Shown piece by piece: positions 7,747 through 16,284 of a stretch of 51,839 bases of DNA. The notes under the pieces were generated by a model, which saw nothing but the letters and a program-made list of their open reading frames with translations, was not told the DNA's origin and did no database searches. This DNA comes from Alphaproteobacteria bacterium RIFCSPHIGHO2_02_FULL_46_13. Its GTDB lineage: Bacteria; Pseudomonadota; Alphaproteobacteria; Micavibrionales; Micavibrionaceae. Each line of letters starts with the position of its first letter. Within the stretch, counting starts at the first letter, position 1. A program made the position numbers and the translations under genes. The stretch lies in the NCBI GenBank assembly GCA_001767915.1, contig MEMI01000043.1, positions 46,879 to 98,717 on the forward strand, given 5' to 3'.

Positions 7747-9021
7747 CTATTTCAATTTCAAATTCTGCAAAACCGCAAATGGGTTATCGGATTGAGTTGC
7801 CTCGGCAGTATAAACGCGCGGGTTATTGTTAGAGGATTTCTCTTCGCGCTTTTTATTGTCGAATTTCTTCTTACCGAATTTTTCGTGATCGCCATCTGAT
7901 TTTTTCTTATCAAATTTCTGACCTTTAGGGGCATAACGCTCGGCGGGGAATGGTTTTCTGTCAGGCTTGGAGAATTCTTTTGTAGCCCCCTCACCCTCAA
8001 CTGCAGCAGGACGAACAACGCGGTCAGGGCGTTCATAACGGCGTGGGGCACGCTCGGTCTGTGCAACGTGAGCTTTACCACGGCGGAGGAAGAACCAATC
8101 AAGTTCCGGTTTCTTTTGTTCCGGCTTTTTAACTTCGGCAACAATTTCGGTTGTGACAGCGTTCGGATCAACCGGTGCTTCTGCCGCTGGAACTTCTGCA
8201 ACGACAGCTTCAACAACTTCCACTGCCTCAACAGGCTTTGCCTCTTCGGCAGGTTTCACAATACGGCGATGACCCATGGCTTCTAAAATTGCATAGAGGT
8301 CAGCAATCGGGCAGCCCATCCATTCGGCCATTTTATGTTCGGCTTGGAACTTGCCTTCTTTCGCTGTGTCATAAATGGCGTTGATGACGCGGTCGAGCAT
8401 ATCAATACGAATAACGCGCGGACCATATAACGGATACCCAATCGCGCGGTAAAAATCAGGGTTCGCGGTTGTCACATCCACCACAGCCGACATTGCCCCA
8501 TCACGCGGGGTCGGCGCAGGCAACGGTTTGTCGTTAAAGAGAGACCACAAAATCGCACGCAATTTAACAGCGGCAGGCTTATTGAGATCAGGCAAGAAAA
8601 TCAGCAAAGGGCCTAAGCGTACTTTTTTATCGCGCAATGCTTTGCGCATTTCGGGATCAAGTTTCGCAATAGAGTCTTCAACTTCGCCACGCGGAACAAT
8701 TCCGGTATGGGCAAATAATTTCAGGGCAATTTCTTTGTTGGGTTCGGACAATGTCTCATCACCCACCAGCGCGAATAATGGCTCAAGCACTGTATAAATA
8801 TGTGCCTTCACCCAAGTTTCAACAGCCGTCAAAACATCGGCGGCAGACTCGGCACCTAAATCACGACCTTCGACCAATTTGACAGTCGGTTGCAATAAGC
8901 TCTCGCCCTTATGAACGGATGCCAACACATCGCCCGGCAACGGGTTGGTTGAATCAGGCTGGAAATAAATATTCCCGTCATCCTTCAGAGTGAATTGTTT
9001 TGGTTGTGCAGCAACAATCAT
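7747..9021 (-). CDS. Free-standing C-terminal domain of Suv3-like helicase protein
   Basis: The first ~290 residues resemble the C-terminal, non-helicase half of the large alphaproteobacterial Suv3-like DEAD/DEAH helicases. Recalled family landmarks are seen in order: DDGNIYF, GESLLQPTVKLV, LAAVETW-like VLTAVETWVKAHIYTVLEPL, LDPEMRKALRDKKVRLGPLLIFLPDL, KPAAVKLRAILWSLF, FYRAIGYPLYGPRVIRIDMLDR and MGCPIADLYAILEAMGHR. No Walker A or B motif is present. After about residue 260 comes an Ala/Val/Glu/Pro-rich linker, then a Lys/Arg/Asp/Asn-rich tail likely to bind RNA. I chose the ATG at 9021 (424 aa, beginning MIVAAQPKQF); the frame stays open upstream to a GTG at 9108, but that part is not conserved in style. 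Family assignment rests on pattern memory. Confidence 0.75.
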   Translation of the reverse strand: MIVAAQPKQFTLKDDGNIYFQPDSTNPLPGDVLASVHKGESLLQPTVKLVEGRDLGAESAADVLTAVETWVKAHIYTVLEPLFALVGDETLSEPNKEIALKLFAHTGIVPRGEVEDSIAKLDPEMRKALRDKKVRLGPLLIFLPDLNKPAAVKLRAILWSLFNDKPLPAPTPRDGAMSAVVDVTTANPDFYRAIGYPLYGPRVIRIDMLDRVINAIYDTAKEGKFQAEHKMAEWMGCPIADLYAILEAMGHRRIVKPAEEAKPVEAVEVVEAVVAEVPAAEAPVDPNAVTTEIVAEVKKPEQKKPELDWFFLRRGKAHVAQTERAPRRYERPDRVVRPAAVEGEGATKEFSKPDRKPFPAERYAPKGQKFDKKKSDGDHEKFGKKKFDNKKREEKSSNNNPRVYTAEATQSDNPFAVLQNLKLK

Positions 9022-9181
9022 TATATTTTCAGTTCCAAGTCGTTTCAGTGAAGCGACATTTATAAACACAAATCTTGAGGATTCCAAGCGGTTTCGCCAA
9101 AAAAACACCCTTTTTTGCTTATAGTATTGATTTCACACATATACTTAGGATACTGATTGGGGATAATCGATAGGCATAAAA

Positions 9182-9691
9182 ATGAGCGCACAAAAGAAAC
9201 TACATATAGCAGACATCCGCACCGCCCACGGGATTCGTGGTTTGGTGAAAATGGCCATTTATCTGGAAGACGCCAAAGACATTGAAAATTATAATCCCGT
9301 TCAGGGCAGTGACGGTAAATCCTACACCGTCATTCTCAAAAACGCGATTAAGGGCGAATGGTTGGCCGAGGTCAACGGGATAGCAGATCGTAATCAGGCA
9401 GAACTCCTCCGCGGGATTGAACTTTATATCGACCGCGACCAATTGCCCGAAACCGATGGTGATGAAATTTATCTGGAAGACTTGGTCGGCTGTGACGCCA
9501 TCAATACCGAAGGCCACAAAATCGGCGAGATTATTTCCGTCGACAATTTCGGCGCAAGCGACCTGATCGAAATCAAACCGATTGACGGTAGCAAAACATA
9601 TTACCTACCCATCGCCGAACCCTTTGTCCAAGACATCGACGTCGACCAAAAAATCGTCGTCGTCGAACCCGCCGAAGAATTTATGGCGTAA
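9182..9691 (+). CDS. rimM: Ribosome maturation factor RimM
   Basis: Binds the 30S subunit head and S19 and helps 16S rRNA maturation. At 169 residues it has the two-domain RimM layout: an N-terminal beta-barrel beginning IADIRTAHGIRGLVKMAIYL, and a PRC-barrel with EIYLEDLVGCDAINTEGHKIG, FGASDLIEIK and YYLPIAEPFVQDID. An AGG ribosome site lies before the ATG. rpsP, the usual gene upstream, is missing here. trmD, usually immediately downstream, is displaced by an inserted DUF559 gene. Confidence 0.94.
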   Translation: MSAQKKLHIADIRTAHGIRGLVKMAIYLEDAKDIENYNPVQGSDGKSYTVILKNAIKGEWLAEVNGIADRNQAELLRGIELYIDRDQLPETDGDEIYLEDLVGCDAINTEGHKIGEIISVDNFGASDLIEIKPIDGSKTYYLPIAEPFVQDIDVDQKIVVVEPAEEFMA

Positions 9692-9700
9692 CTTAATAAT

Positions 9701-9734
9701 CCCCTCTCCCTTCGGGAGAGGGTTAGGGTGAGGG
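9701..9734. repeat. Left inverted repeat of the DUF559 insert
   Basis: A 34-base unit made of an outer hairpin (CCCTCTCCC TTC GGGAGAGGG) and an inner arm TTAGGGTGAGGG. Its bases 9702-9734 match the reverse complement of the right unit (10093-10126) at 31 of 33 positions. It begins nine bases after the rimM stop and ends three bases before the DUF559 start. Confidence 0.85.
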
Positions 9735-9737
9735 ACA

Positions 9738-10151
9738 ATGATGACAAAAAAACTCCCAACCCCACCAACCACCCTCCAAAACGCCAAAGACCTCAGAACC
9801 CACTCAACAGAGGCCGAAAAACTCCTCTGGTCAAAAATCCGCAACCGCCAAATTTTAAACCTAAAATTCCGCCGCCAACAACCCATCCCACCTTATATTG
9901 TTGATTTCTATTGCGAAGATAGGCTACTGATTATTGAACTCGATGGCGGGCAACATAACGAAGACATTGACCGCGCGCGTACAGATTTTCTGAACAAAAA
10001 AGGCTATCAGATTTTACGCTATTGGAATAATGATGTGCTTGGTAATATAGATGGCGTGATGGAAGATATAATGAATAAGATAGGCGGCATTGCCCCTCAC
10101 CCCAACCCTCTCCCGGAGGGAGAGGGAGTTAAGAAAGTAAATGGGATTTAA
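9738..10151 (+). CDS. DUF559 domain protein (Vsr-like PD-(D/E)XK nuclease fold)
   Basis: A 137-residue protein of the DUF559 family, related in fold to very-short-patch-repair (Vsr) endonucleases. Family signatures are LRTHSTEAEKLLWSKIRNRQ, LKFRRQQPIPPYIVDFYC, LLIIELDGGQHNE and YQILRYWNNDVLGN. The aspartate of IVDFYC and the ELDGGQH segment correspond to the predicted metal site. The DNA encoding the C-terminal PHPNPLPEGEG is itself the right inverted repeat, so the reading frame extends across the insert boundary. Either ATG 9738 or ATG 9741 may start it. It interrupts rimM-trmD. The biological role of DUF559 is not established; a mobile or selfish origin is inference. Confidence 0.9.
   Translation: MMTKKLPTPPTTLQNAKDLRTHSTEAEKLLWSKIRNRQILNLKFRRQQPIPPYIVDFYCEDRLLIIELDGGQHNEDIDRARTDFLNKKGYQILRYWNNDVLGNIDGVMEDIMNKIGGIAPHPNPLPEGEGVKKVNGI
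10093..10126. repeat. Right inverted repeat of the DUF559 insert
   Basis: The mirror copy of the unit at 9701-9734: inner arm CCCCTCACCCCAA then outer hairpin CCCTCTCCC GG AGGGAGAGGG. It lies within the 3' end of the DUF559 coding sequence. The gene-less pair at 17542-17619 has the same arrangement. Confidence 0.85.
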
Positions 10152-10153
10152 TC

Positions 10154-10846
10154 ATGCATTTTAATATCCTCACCCTCTTCCCTGAACTCTTCCCCGGCCC
10201 GTTGGGGCATTCGGTGACGGGGCGGGCATTGGGGCAAAATATCTGGAGTTTTACGGCCACCAATATCCGTGACTACGCCGCCCTTAACAAACACAAAACG
10301 GTGGATGATGTCCCGTTCGGTGGTGGCGCGGGTATGGTGATGAAACCCGATGTGATTGAACGCGCTGTCTCATCCCTCCCCGATGCAGGACGTAAAATAT
10401 ATCTCTCCCCGCGCGGACGAGTCCTCAACCAAAATCTGGTCAAGGAACTCGCGAAAGAACCTGTCATTACATTATTATGTGGACGATACGAAGGCGTTGA
10501 CCAACGTGTTCTGGATTCCGAAGGTTTCGAAGAAATTAGCATCGGCGACTATGTCCTCACGGGCGGCGAAATGGCTGCACATATTTTAATGGATGCCTGC
10601 ATCCGCTTACTGGACGGCGCAGTCGGAAATGCAGACACACCGATTGAAGAAAGTTTCTCCGACGGACTTTTAGAATACCCCCACTACACCCGCCCCGCCC
10701 TCTGGACAGACAAAAACGGCGTGGAACGCCCCGTCCCAGAAATCCTCACCTCAGGCCATCATGCAAATGTCGCCAAATGGCGGCATGAACAATCTTTAGA
10801 ATTGACGAAGGCCAGACGGCCTGATTTGCTAAAAAACAATTCTTAA
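10154..10846 (+). CDS. trmD: tRNA (guanine-N1)-methyltransferase
   Basis: Methylates G37 of tRNAs reading CNN codons, preventing frameshifting. At 230 residues it is a standard SPOUT enzyme: MHFNILTLFPELFPGPLGHS at the start, DVPFGGGAGMVMKPD, and the trefoil-knot SAM site LLCGRYEGVDQRV plus SIGDYVLTGGE. It starts two bases after the DUF559 stop (stop 10149-10151, start 10154). Its stop codon overlaps that of the opposing small gene (10843-11058) by three bases. Confidence 0.95.
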   Translation: MHFNILTLFPELFPGPLGHSVTGRALGQNIWSFTATNIRDYAALNKHKTVDDVPFGGGAGMVMKPDVIERAVSSLPDAGRKIYLSPRGRVLNQNLVKELAKEPVITLLCGRYEGVDQRVLDSEGFEEISIGDYVLTGGEMAAHILMDACIRLLDGAVGNADTPIEESFSDGLLEYPHYTRPALWTDKNGVERPVPEILTSGHHANVAKWRHEQSLELTKARRPDLLKNNS

Positions 10847-11058
10847 CGTGGCTGGGATGCTGTTAAAGTCGGTACAACTGCAGGACTGGAAGCAGCACTT
10901 GCGGCGGTTTGTGCCACAGGGGCACTGGCTTTTTTATCAGAAACCAAATAATCTTCTAACTTTGAATAGCCATAGGTAACTGCTACCGCCATAACGATAA
11001 AGCCTCCAACATTTCCAAGCCATGCTTCAGATAAAGCTCTTTGATATCTGCTCGACAT
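10843..11058 (-). CDS. Small single-pass membrane protein, 71 aa
   Basis: A 71-residue product beginning MSSRYQRALSEAWLGN has one membrane segment (about residues 15-31, GNVGGFIVMAVAVTYGY) and an Ala/Ser/Pro-rich tail ending LTASQPR, possibly in the periplasm. A strong GGAGG ribosome site lies before the ATG at 11058, supporting a real gene. It runs against trmD and rplS and overlaps the trmD stop. I do not recognise a family. Confidence 0.6.
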   Translation of the reverse strand: MSSRYQRALSEAWLGNVGGFIVMAVAVTYGYSKLEDYLVSDKKASAPVAQTAASAASSPAVVPTLTASQPR

Positions 11059-11327
11059 ACTTATTCCTCCGTTTGATTATTCAGTACCCATAAAATAGTT
11101 ATTTTTTTATATTATGTCAATAAAATTCATAACCCAATTCATTCCTATGAAATGGAACAATAAAAATCATAAAGCCGTCCTCCTAATAGAGGTAAATTTT
11201 ATTCGAGTTTCTAGAAAAACCCTTGCCTTTTCGGCTCAAAACGGGCTATAAAGCCCCAACTTAAACAAATAAACGAATCCGCAGGACTAATCTCCTTATC
11301 GGGGTTCATAGAAAATTGGAGCTAAAA
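11059..11327. other. Intergenic region with rplS leader
   Basis: This 269-base gap lies between the divergent small membrane gene and rplS. The part near 11090-11170 is AT-rich and should hold the minus-strand promoter. A GTCCTCCTAATAGAGG segment near 11175-11190 is a short inverted repeat. The rplS promoter lies at 11223-11252. The roughly 70-base rplS leader (about 11259-11327) is long enough for regulation, but I cannot fold a known element. Confidence 0.4.
11223..11252 (+). promoter_or_regulatory. Probable rplS promoter
   Basis: TTGCCT at 11223-11228 and TATAAA at 11247-11252 are separated by 18 bases, about 75 bases before the rplS ATG. Because the small minus-strand gene separates trmD from rplS, rplS needs its own promoter, which supports this site. 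Confidence 0.55.
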
Positions 11328-11711
11328 ATGAACATATTACAAAAATTTGAGGCCACTCAGGTTGCAAAACTGACTGCTGGCAAAACTATTCCCCCATTCC
11401 GTCCTGGCGACACAGTAAAGGTCAACGTAAAAATCGTTGAGGGTACTCGTGAACGTGTTCAGGCATACGAAGGTGTTTGTATCGCTCGTGAAGGTCACGG
11501 CGTAAACGAAAGCTTCACTGTTCGTAAAATTTCCTATGGCGAAGGCGTTGAACGCGTATTCCCATTATTGTCCCCACGTATTGAAACAATCGAACTCGTC
11601 CGTCGTGGTACAGTTCGTCGTGCAAAACTTTACTACCTCCGTGGTCTTCGCGGTAAAAAAGCACGTATTACCGAGAAAAAAGATTACGCAACTCAAGTTG
11701 TTGCAGAATAA
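11328..11711 (+). CDS. rplS: 50S ribosomal protein L19
   Basis: A component of the large subunit at the interface with 30S. The 127-residue product begins [18 protein letters not shown] and has the L19 core [51 protein letters not shown] and the basic end [18 protein letters not shown]. An in-frame TTG exists at 11316, but GGAG before the ATG at 11328 and the conserved N-terminus fix the start. Codons appear biased as expected for a ribosomal gene (many CGT and GGT). A strong terminator follows. Confidence 0.96.
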   Translation: MNILQKFEATQVAKLTAGKTIPPFRPGDTVKVNVKIVEGTRERVQAYEGVCIAREGHGVNESFTVRKISYGEGVERVFPLLSPRIETIELVRRGTVRRAKLYYLRGLRGKKARITEKKDYATQVVAE

Positions 11712-11717
11712 TAAAAG

Positions 11718-11742
11718 AAACCCGCCAAACGGCGGGTTTTTT
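11718..11742 (+). terminator. Rho-independent terminator after rplS
   Basis: A nine-base stem AAACCCGCC / GGCGGGTTT with loop AAAC is followed by further Ts, seven bases after the rplS stop. It is a textbook intrinsic terminator and may also serve the converging gene at 11757-12029. Confidence 0.9.
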
Positions 11743-11756
11743 GTTGAACTTCATTC

Positions 11757-12029
11757 TTAATGCAAAATAACAACGTGCGATCTGAGTTGAAGATTTGATC
11801 CGTCAATCCGAACCGCACTTAACATCACATCACTATTTTCTCTGAATGCCGCCATAATATTGGCTGGCGCTGAGCCAAGTGAATGTAATTTTTCATGCAA
11901 CAAAGCTTGAATTTCTCCACTGCGCATATCAACCAGAACAGTTTCCGCACGTACGAATGTCGGGTCATCCAAAATAATGTGAACCCCACCGTTATCGCGC
12001 AATCTAAAGCTTGAATGTATATCTGACAT
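11757..12029 (-). CDS. Hypothetical protein, 90 aa
   Basis: The product begins MSDIHSSFRLRDNGGVHIIL and seems a small mostly beta protein: GGVHIILDDP, ETVLVDMRSGEIQALLHEKL, MLSAVRIDGSNLQLRSHVVI. No signal peptide or membrane segment is seen. The frame is open upstream to 12071, but GGAGG before the ATG at 12029 decides the start. It sits alone between rplS and dnaE. I do not recognise a family. Confidence 0.6.
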   Translation of the reverse strand: MSDIHSSFRLRDNGGVHIILDDPTFVRAETVLVDMRSGEIQALLHEKLHSLGSAPANIMAAFRENSDVMLSAVRIDGSNLQLRSHVVILH

Positions 12030-12145
12030 AGTTTTTTCCTCCATTTGCAATGCATCAATTTTGCACTGCACAGGGAAAGGCTACCAGAACTCTCTTAATC
12101 AGGGCTTAGGAATGGATAAAATTGTATCTATCTTCCTCTAACCGC

Positions 12146-15100
12146 TTAATTTTCCTGTAATTTCTTAAGTCCATTGAGGCGGTAAAGCTCATCCCGCAAT
12201 TCGGGCGAGAAGTTATAAAACCCAGGAAGGCGCAATTTAACCTGTTTATCAACGGCTGGCGAATGAATGGTAATTGTCACCGATGATTTCCCCTCGCCCG
12301 CCGTCGTCAATGCCTTTTTAAGGGCATCCATCTGGTTGCTGTGATCGAGAGTCAAGGCCACTTCATGCACTTTATCAATCAACATCTCGTCGAGTGGTTT
12401 GACATCCTGAACCGTTAGGCGAAGCGCATCCTCTTTCATCTCGACATCGGCAGACAACAAAATAGACTTGCCCACCTCCAGAAAATCGCGGGAGCGAGAG
12501 AGGACTTCAGAGAAAAGCAAAACCTCATAAACCCCCGACGTATCGGACAGGGTCAGGAACGCAAATTTATTACCACTCTTTTGCGAAATTTTTTCCGATT
12601 TACGAAGCAGAACGCCCGCAAGTTGCACCCTCAACATCGGACGGTCAGAAAGTTTTCCCTGTACCTCGCTATAACGAATAATCCGCATCCGCTCGAGCTG
12701 CGCCTGTTTCGAGTCGAGCGGGTGCGCAGATAAATAAAACCCGATCGCCGAAAATTCATTAGATAGTTTCTCGAGCGGCGACCATTCGGTCACTTGCGGC
12801 AAATGGTGAGATACCAGATCGGTTGATGCTGTTTCCTCCATGGCAAACAAACTATTTTGCGCACTCTTCCGCTCCTCAGCCAGTGCCGCCGCATAATGGA
12901 CGAGGCTTTCAGCCCCCTCGAATAACTGGGCACGGATCGGGTGAATGGAATCAAACGCACCCGCCGCCACCAGATTTTCAAATTGGCGTTTATTGAGTGT
13001 GCGCGAGTCCATACGCTTTAGAAAATCTTCCAGGTTTTTAAATTCACCGTTCTTGGCACGCTCCGCCAGAACCAGTTCCATCGCCTGAACCCCCACCCCT
13101 TTGACGGCGGCAAGCGCATAGCGAATGGCATTATTCTCAACCTTAAACTCCACCACCGACTTATTAATGTCAGGGAGCAATAACGGAATTTTCATTTCCT
13201 GAAGGGCTTGTTTAAAAACCGCCAGTTTATCGGTGTTACCCATATCAAGCGTCATCGACGCTGCCATAAACTCAACAGGGTAATTGGCCTTTAACCACGC
13301 GGTTTGATAGGCCACAAGCGCATAGGCGGCAGCGTGAGATTTGTTAAAACCATATCCCGCAAATTTCTCGATAATTTCGAAAATCTCAATGGCGCGTTCA
13401 GGTTTGACATCTGAATATTTCCCTGCCCCTTCAACGAACAAAGCCCGTTGCGCGTCCATTTCCTCTTTAATCTTTTTACCCATGGCACGGCGGAGCATAT
13501 CCGCACCGCCAAGAGTGTATCCGGCAAGGAGCTGGGCCGCCTGCATCACCTGTTCCTGATACACCATAATGCCATAGGTTTCCTCAAGAATAGGTTTCAA
13601 TTTCGGATGCAGATAATCCGGCTCTAACCGTCCGTCCTTCACATCAATATAGGTCGGGATATTATCCATCGGCCCGGGGCGATAGAGTGAGACAAGCGCA
13701 ATAATATCTTCAAAGCGGTTAGGCTTCATTTTCTTCAGGGTGTCGCGCATCCCCGTACTCTCCAACTGGAATACGCCGGTACTCGCCCCCGATGAAATCA
13801 TCTCGTATGTTTTTGCGTCATCCAACGGGATTTTTAAAATTTCGATGTCGATGCCGTGAACTTGCTTGATAAACTCAACCGCCTTTTGAATAACGGTCAG
13901 TGTTTTCAGCCCCAGAAAGTCATATTTGACCAACCCCGCCTGTTCGACATATTTCATGTTGAACATTGTGGCAGGAATATCTGATTTCGGGTCTTGATAA
14001 AGCGCACAGAGCTGCTGCAACGGGCGATCCCCGATCACCACGCCCGCCGCGTGGGTGGATGCATGGCGGTAAAGACCTTCCAATTGCAACGCAATGGTCA
14101 ACAAACGATCAATCTGTTCATCGCTACGTTGATTGCGGAGTTCAGGGTCGGCGTCCAATGCCTCCTCAAGCGTTACGGGATTGGCGGGGTTGGCAGGAAT
14201 CATTTTGGCGATTTTATCAATCTGCCCGTATGGCATTTGCAACACGCGCCCAACGTCACGCACCACCGCCCGCGCCTGTAATTTACCAAAGGTAATAATC
14301 TGCGCCACATGGTCATGCCCGTATCTGTTTTGAACATAACGGATCACTTCATCACGCCTGTCCTGACAAAAGTCCACGTCAAAGTCTGGCATGGACACAC
14401 GTTCAGGATTGAGGAATCGTTCAAACAGCAAATTAAATTGCAACGGGTTCAAGTCCGTAATCTGTAACGCCCACGCAACAATAGAACCCGCGCCCGACCC
14501 GCGCCCCGGTCCCACAGGAATATTATTGGCCTTCGCCCACTTGATAAAGTCGGACACGATCAAGAAATATCCGGGGAAGCCCATTTTATTGATGGTGTTT
14601 AATTCAAATTCCAACCGATCCTGATAAGTTTTGGTGATGGCTGCTTTTTCATCAGGACTTTCTGTTCCCGTGAACACATAATGTTCCAACCGCCACAACA
14701 ACCCTTCTTCTGATTGTTTTTTTAATTCCTCTGGCTCAGGTAACCCGCTCTCCGTCACGAATGGCGGCAAAATCGGTTTCACAACACTCAGGAAATAATG
14801 GCACCTCTTGGCGATTGTAATGGTATTTTGAATGGCTTCGGGAATATCCGCGAATAATTCAACCATCTCCTCGGGCGATTTAAGGTAATGTTCAGGGGTT
14901 ACTTTGCGCCTGTCATCTTCCGAAATATAACGACCTTCGGCGATACAGAGCAACGCGTCATGGGCGCGATAAAAATCGGCAGACGGATAATAACAATCAT
15001 TGGTGGCCACCAGCGGTATATTCTCCGCATAGGCAATATCAATCATCGCATCTTCGATTTGATTTTCGTCCAGAGTGTCATGGCGTTGCAATTCGATATA

Positions 15101-15595
15101 AAATCTGTCGCCGTAAATATCTTTTAAATCCTTGGCGCGTTGGATGGCCAGATCATTTTGTTTGGCAAGTAACGCCTGCCCAATCGGGCCTTTGACCGCC
15201 CCCGACAAACAAATCAACCCTTCGGCATGCTTGCGGATGCCGTCCCACGACAAACGCGGTTTGGATTGCCCGTCCGATGTGACATAGGACTGGGTCAGTA
15301 ATTCGCACAGATTCAAATAACCCTGTTTTGATTGAACGAGAAGGACAAGGTGATGTTCATCATCCCCCACCAAAATCCGCGCCCCGATGATCGGCTGTAA
15401 ACCTGCTTTGCTGGCCTCTAACGAAAACTCCATCGCCCCGAACAGATTGCTGGAATCCGTAATCGCGACCGCAGGCATGCCCATAGCGGCACATTTTTTA
15501 ACCAACGTTTTGACAGGGATAGCGCCCTCAGCCAGAGAATAAGCCGAATGAACATGAAGGTGGATAAAAGTGGCATTCCCCCCTACGTCGCTCAT
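12146..15595 (-). CDS. dnaE: DNA polymerase III subunit alpha
   Basis: The replicative polymerase, 1149 residues, in the usual range for the DnaE1 type. The N-terminal PHP domain starts FIHLHVHSAYSLAEGAI. The polymerase core includes GPGRGSGAGSIVAWALQITD and the catalytic aspartates in MPDFDVDFCQDRR. HAAGVVIGDRPL, YDFLGLKTLTVI, MDNIPTYIDVKDG, YQEQVMQAAQLLAGY and RRAMGKKIKEEM follow in order. The C-terminal part holds an OB-fold region near KLSDRPMLRVQLAGVLL. Its start ATGA overlaps the lolD stop by four bases, so it is the last gene of the long minus-strand block. Confidence 0.97.
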   Translation of the reverse strand: MSDVGGNATFIHLHVHSAYSLAEGAIPVKTLVKKCAAMGMPAVAITDSSNLFGAMEFSLEASKAGLQPIIGARILVGDDEHHLVLLVQSKQGYLNLCELLTQSYVTSDGQSKPRLSWDGIRKHAEGLICLSGAVKGPIGQALLAKQNDLAIQRAKDLKDIYGDRFYIELQRHDTLDENQIEDAMIDIAYAENIPLVATNDCYYPSADFYRAHDALLCIAEGRYISEDDRRKVTPEHYLKSPEEMVELFADIPEAIQNTITIAKRCHYFLSVVKPILPPFVTESGLPEPEELKKQSEEGLLWRLEHYVFTGTESPDEKAAITKTYQDRLEFELNTINKMGFPGYFLIVSDFIKWAKANNIPVGPGRGSGAGSIVAWALQITDLNPLQFNLLFERFLNPERVSMPDFDVDFCQDRRDEVIRYVQNRYGHDHVAQIITFGKLQARAVVRDVGRVLQMPYGQIDKIAKMIPANPANPVTLEEALDADPELRNQRSDEQIDRLLTIALQLEGLYRHASTHAAGVVIGDRPLQQLCALYQDPKSDIPATMFNMKYVEQAGLVKYDFLGLKTLTVIQKAVEFIKQVHGIDIEILKIPLDDAKTYEMISSGASTGVFQLESTGMRDTLKKMKPNRFEDIIALVSLYRPGPMDNIPTYIDVKDGRLEPDYLHPKLKPILEETYGIMVYQEQVMQAAQLLAGYTLGGADMLRRAMGKKIKEEMDAQRALFVEGAGKYSDVKPERAIEIFEIIEKFAGYGFNKSHAAAYALVAYQTAWLKANYPVEFMAASMTLDMGNTDKLAVFKQALQEMKIPLLLPDINKSVVEFKVENNAIRYALAAVKGVGVQAMELVLAERAKNGEFKNLEDFLKRMDSRTLNKRQFENLVAAGAFDSIHPIRAQLFEGAESLVHYAAALAEERKSAQNSLFAMEETASTDLVSHHLPQVTEWSPLEKLSNEFSAIGFYLSAHPLDSKQAQLERMRIIRYSEVQGKLSDRPMLRVQLAGVLLRKSEKISQKSGNKFAFLTLSDTSGVYEVLLFSEVLSRSRDFLEVGKSILLSADVEMKEDALRLTVQDVKPLDEMLIDKVHEVALTLDHSNQMDALKKALTTAGEGKSSVTITIHSPAVDKQVKLRLPGFYNFSPELRDELYRLNGLKKLQEN

Positions 15596-16284
15596 GCTAC
15601 CTTTTTAACCTCTTTCAACTGGCCATCTTGCATCAACAAAATGCGATCCATTTTCTGGGCGAGTTCCATGTTGTGGGTGGCGATTAATGCGCCGATACCT
15701 AATTTGCGAACACGTTCGATCAATAACGCAAATACTTCCTCAGACGTACGCGGATCAAGATTTCCGGTTGGCTCGTCCGCCAGCAGAATTTTAGGGTCAT
15801 TGGCAAGTGCGCGGGCAATCGCAACACGTTGTTGTTCCCCACCCGACAAACGCCCAGGGCGGTGGTTCAAACGATGCCCCAAGCCCATTTGTTTAAGCAA
15901 TTTCTCGGCCTTAACCCGCGCGTCCGATTTGGATACACCCGCAATCATCAACGGGATCATTACATTTTCAGCGGCAGAAAATTCGGCCTGTAAAAAATGG
16001 AACTGATACACAAAACCAATCGAATGGCGGCGTAAAAGAGTCAAACTATGGTCATCCAGTTTCGAGACAACTTTATCCTCAATCGAAATCTGCCCCGATG
16101 TCGGCCTGTCCAGCAGCCCGATCATTTGCAACAAGGTCGATTTCCCCGCCCCCGACGGCCCGACAAGCGCCACAATTTCACCCGCATTCAAAGACATCGA
16201 AATATCCATGAAAATGGTCAATGCTTCATCACCCTGACGGTGCGTTTTTTCCAGATTTTTGGCAGATAATAAGACTTTACTCAT
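15592..16284 (-). CDS. lolD: Lipoprotein-releasing ABC transporter ATP-binding protein LolD
   Basis: The ATPase of the Lol system, which extracts mature lipoproteins from the inner membrane for transfer to LolA. From the ATG at 16284 (MSKVLLSAKNLEKTH) the product is 230 residues. It has Walker A GPSGAGKST at 42-50, signature LSGGEQQRVAIARAL, Walker B LLADEPTGNLD and a switch histidine in LIATHN. The frame is open upstream to 16377 but that part lies inside lolC. It overlaps the end of lolC by eight bases and its stop overlaps the dnaE start, as in many alphaproteobacteria. Confidence 0.94.
   Translation of the reverse strand: MSKVLLSAKNLEKTHRQGDEALTIFMDISMSLNAGEIVALVGPSGAGKSTLLQMIGLLDRPTSGQISIEDKVVSKLDDHSLTLLRRHSIGFVYQFHFLQAEFSAAENVMIPLMIAGVSKSDARVKAEKLLKQMGLGHRLNHRPGRLSGGEQQRVAIARALANDPKILLADEPTGNLDPRTSEEVFALLIERVRKLGIGALIATHNMELAQKMDRILLMQDGQLKEVKKVA

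Noticed and set aside
9022-9108. N-terminal extension of the Suv3-like domain protein from the GTG at 9108
   Set aside because: The 29 residues do not resemble the family and the GTG lacks a well-spaced ribosome site; the ATG at 9021 fits the domain start.
9605-9886. Minus-strand frame containing a PHPNPLPKGEG stretch
   Set aside because: It arises from reading the repeat on the other strand and overlaps rimM and the DUF559 gene; the DUF559 frame is the real one.
13966-14295. Plus-strand frames antisense to dnaE
   Set aside because: They are fully inside the well-supported dnaE gene and show no family features.
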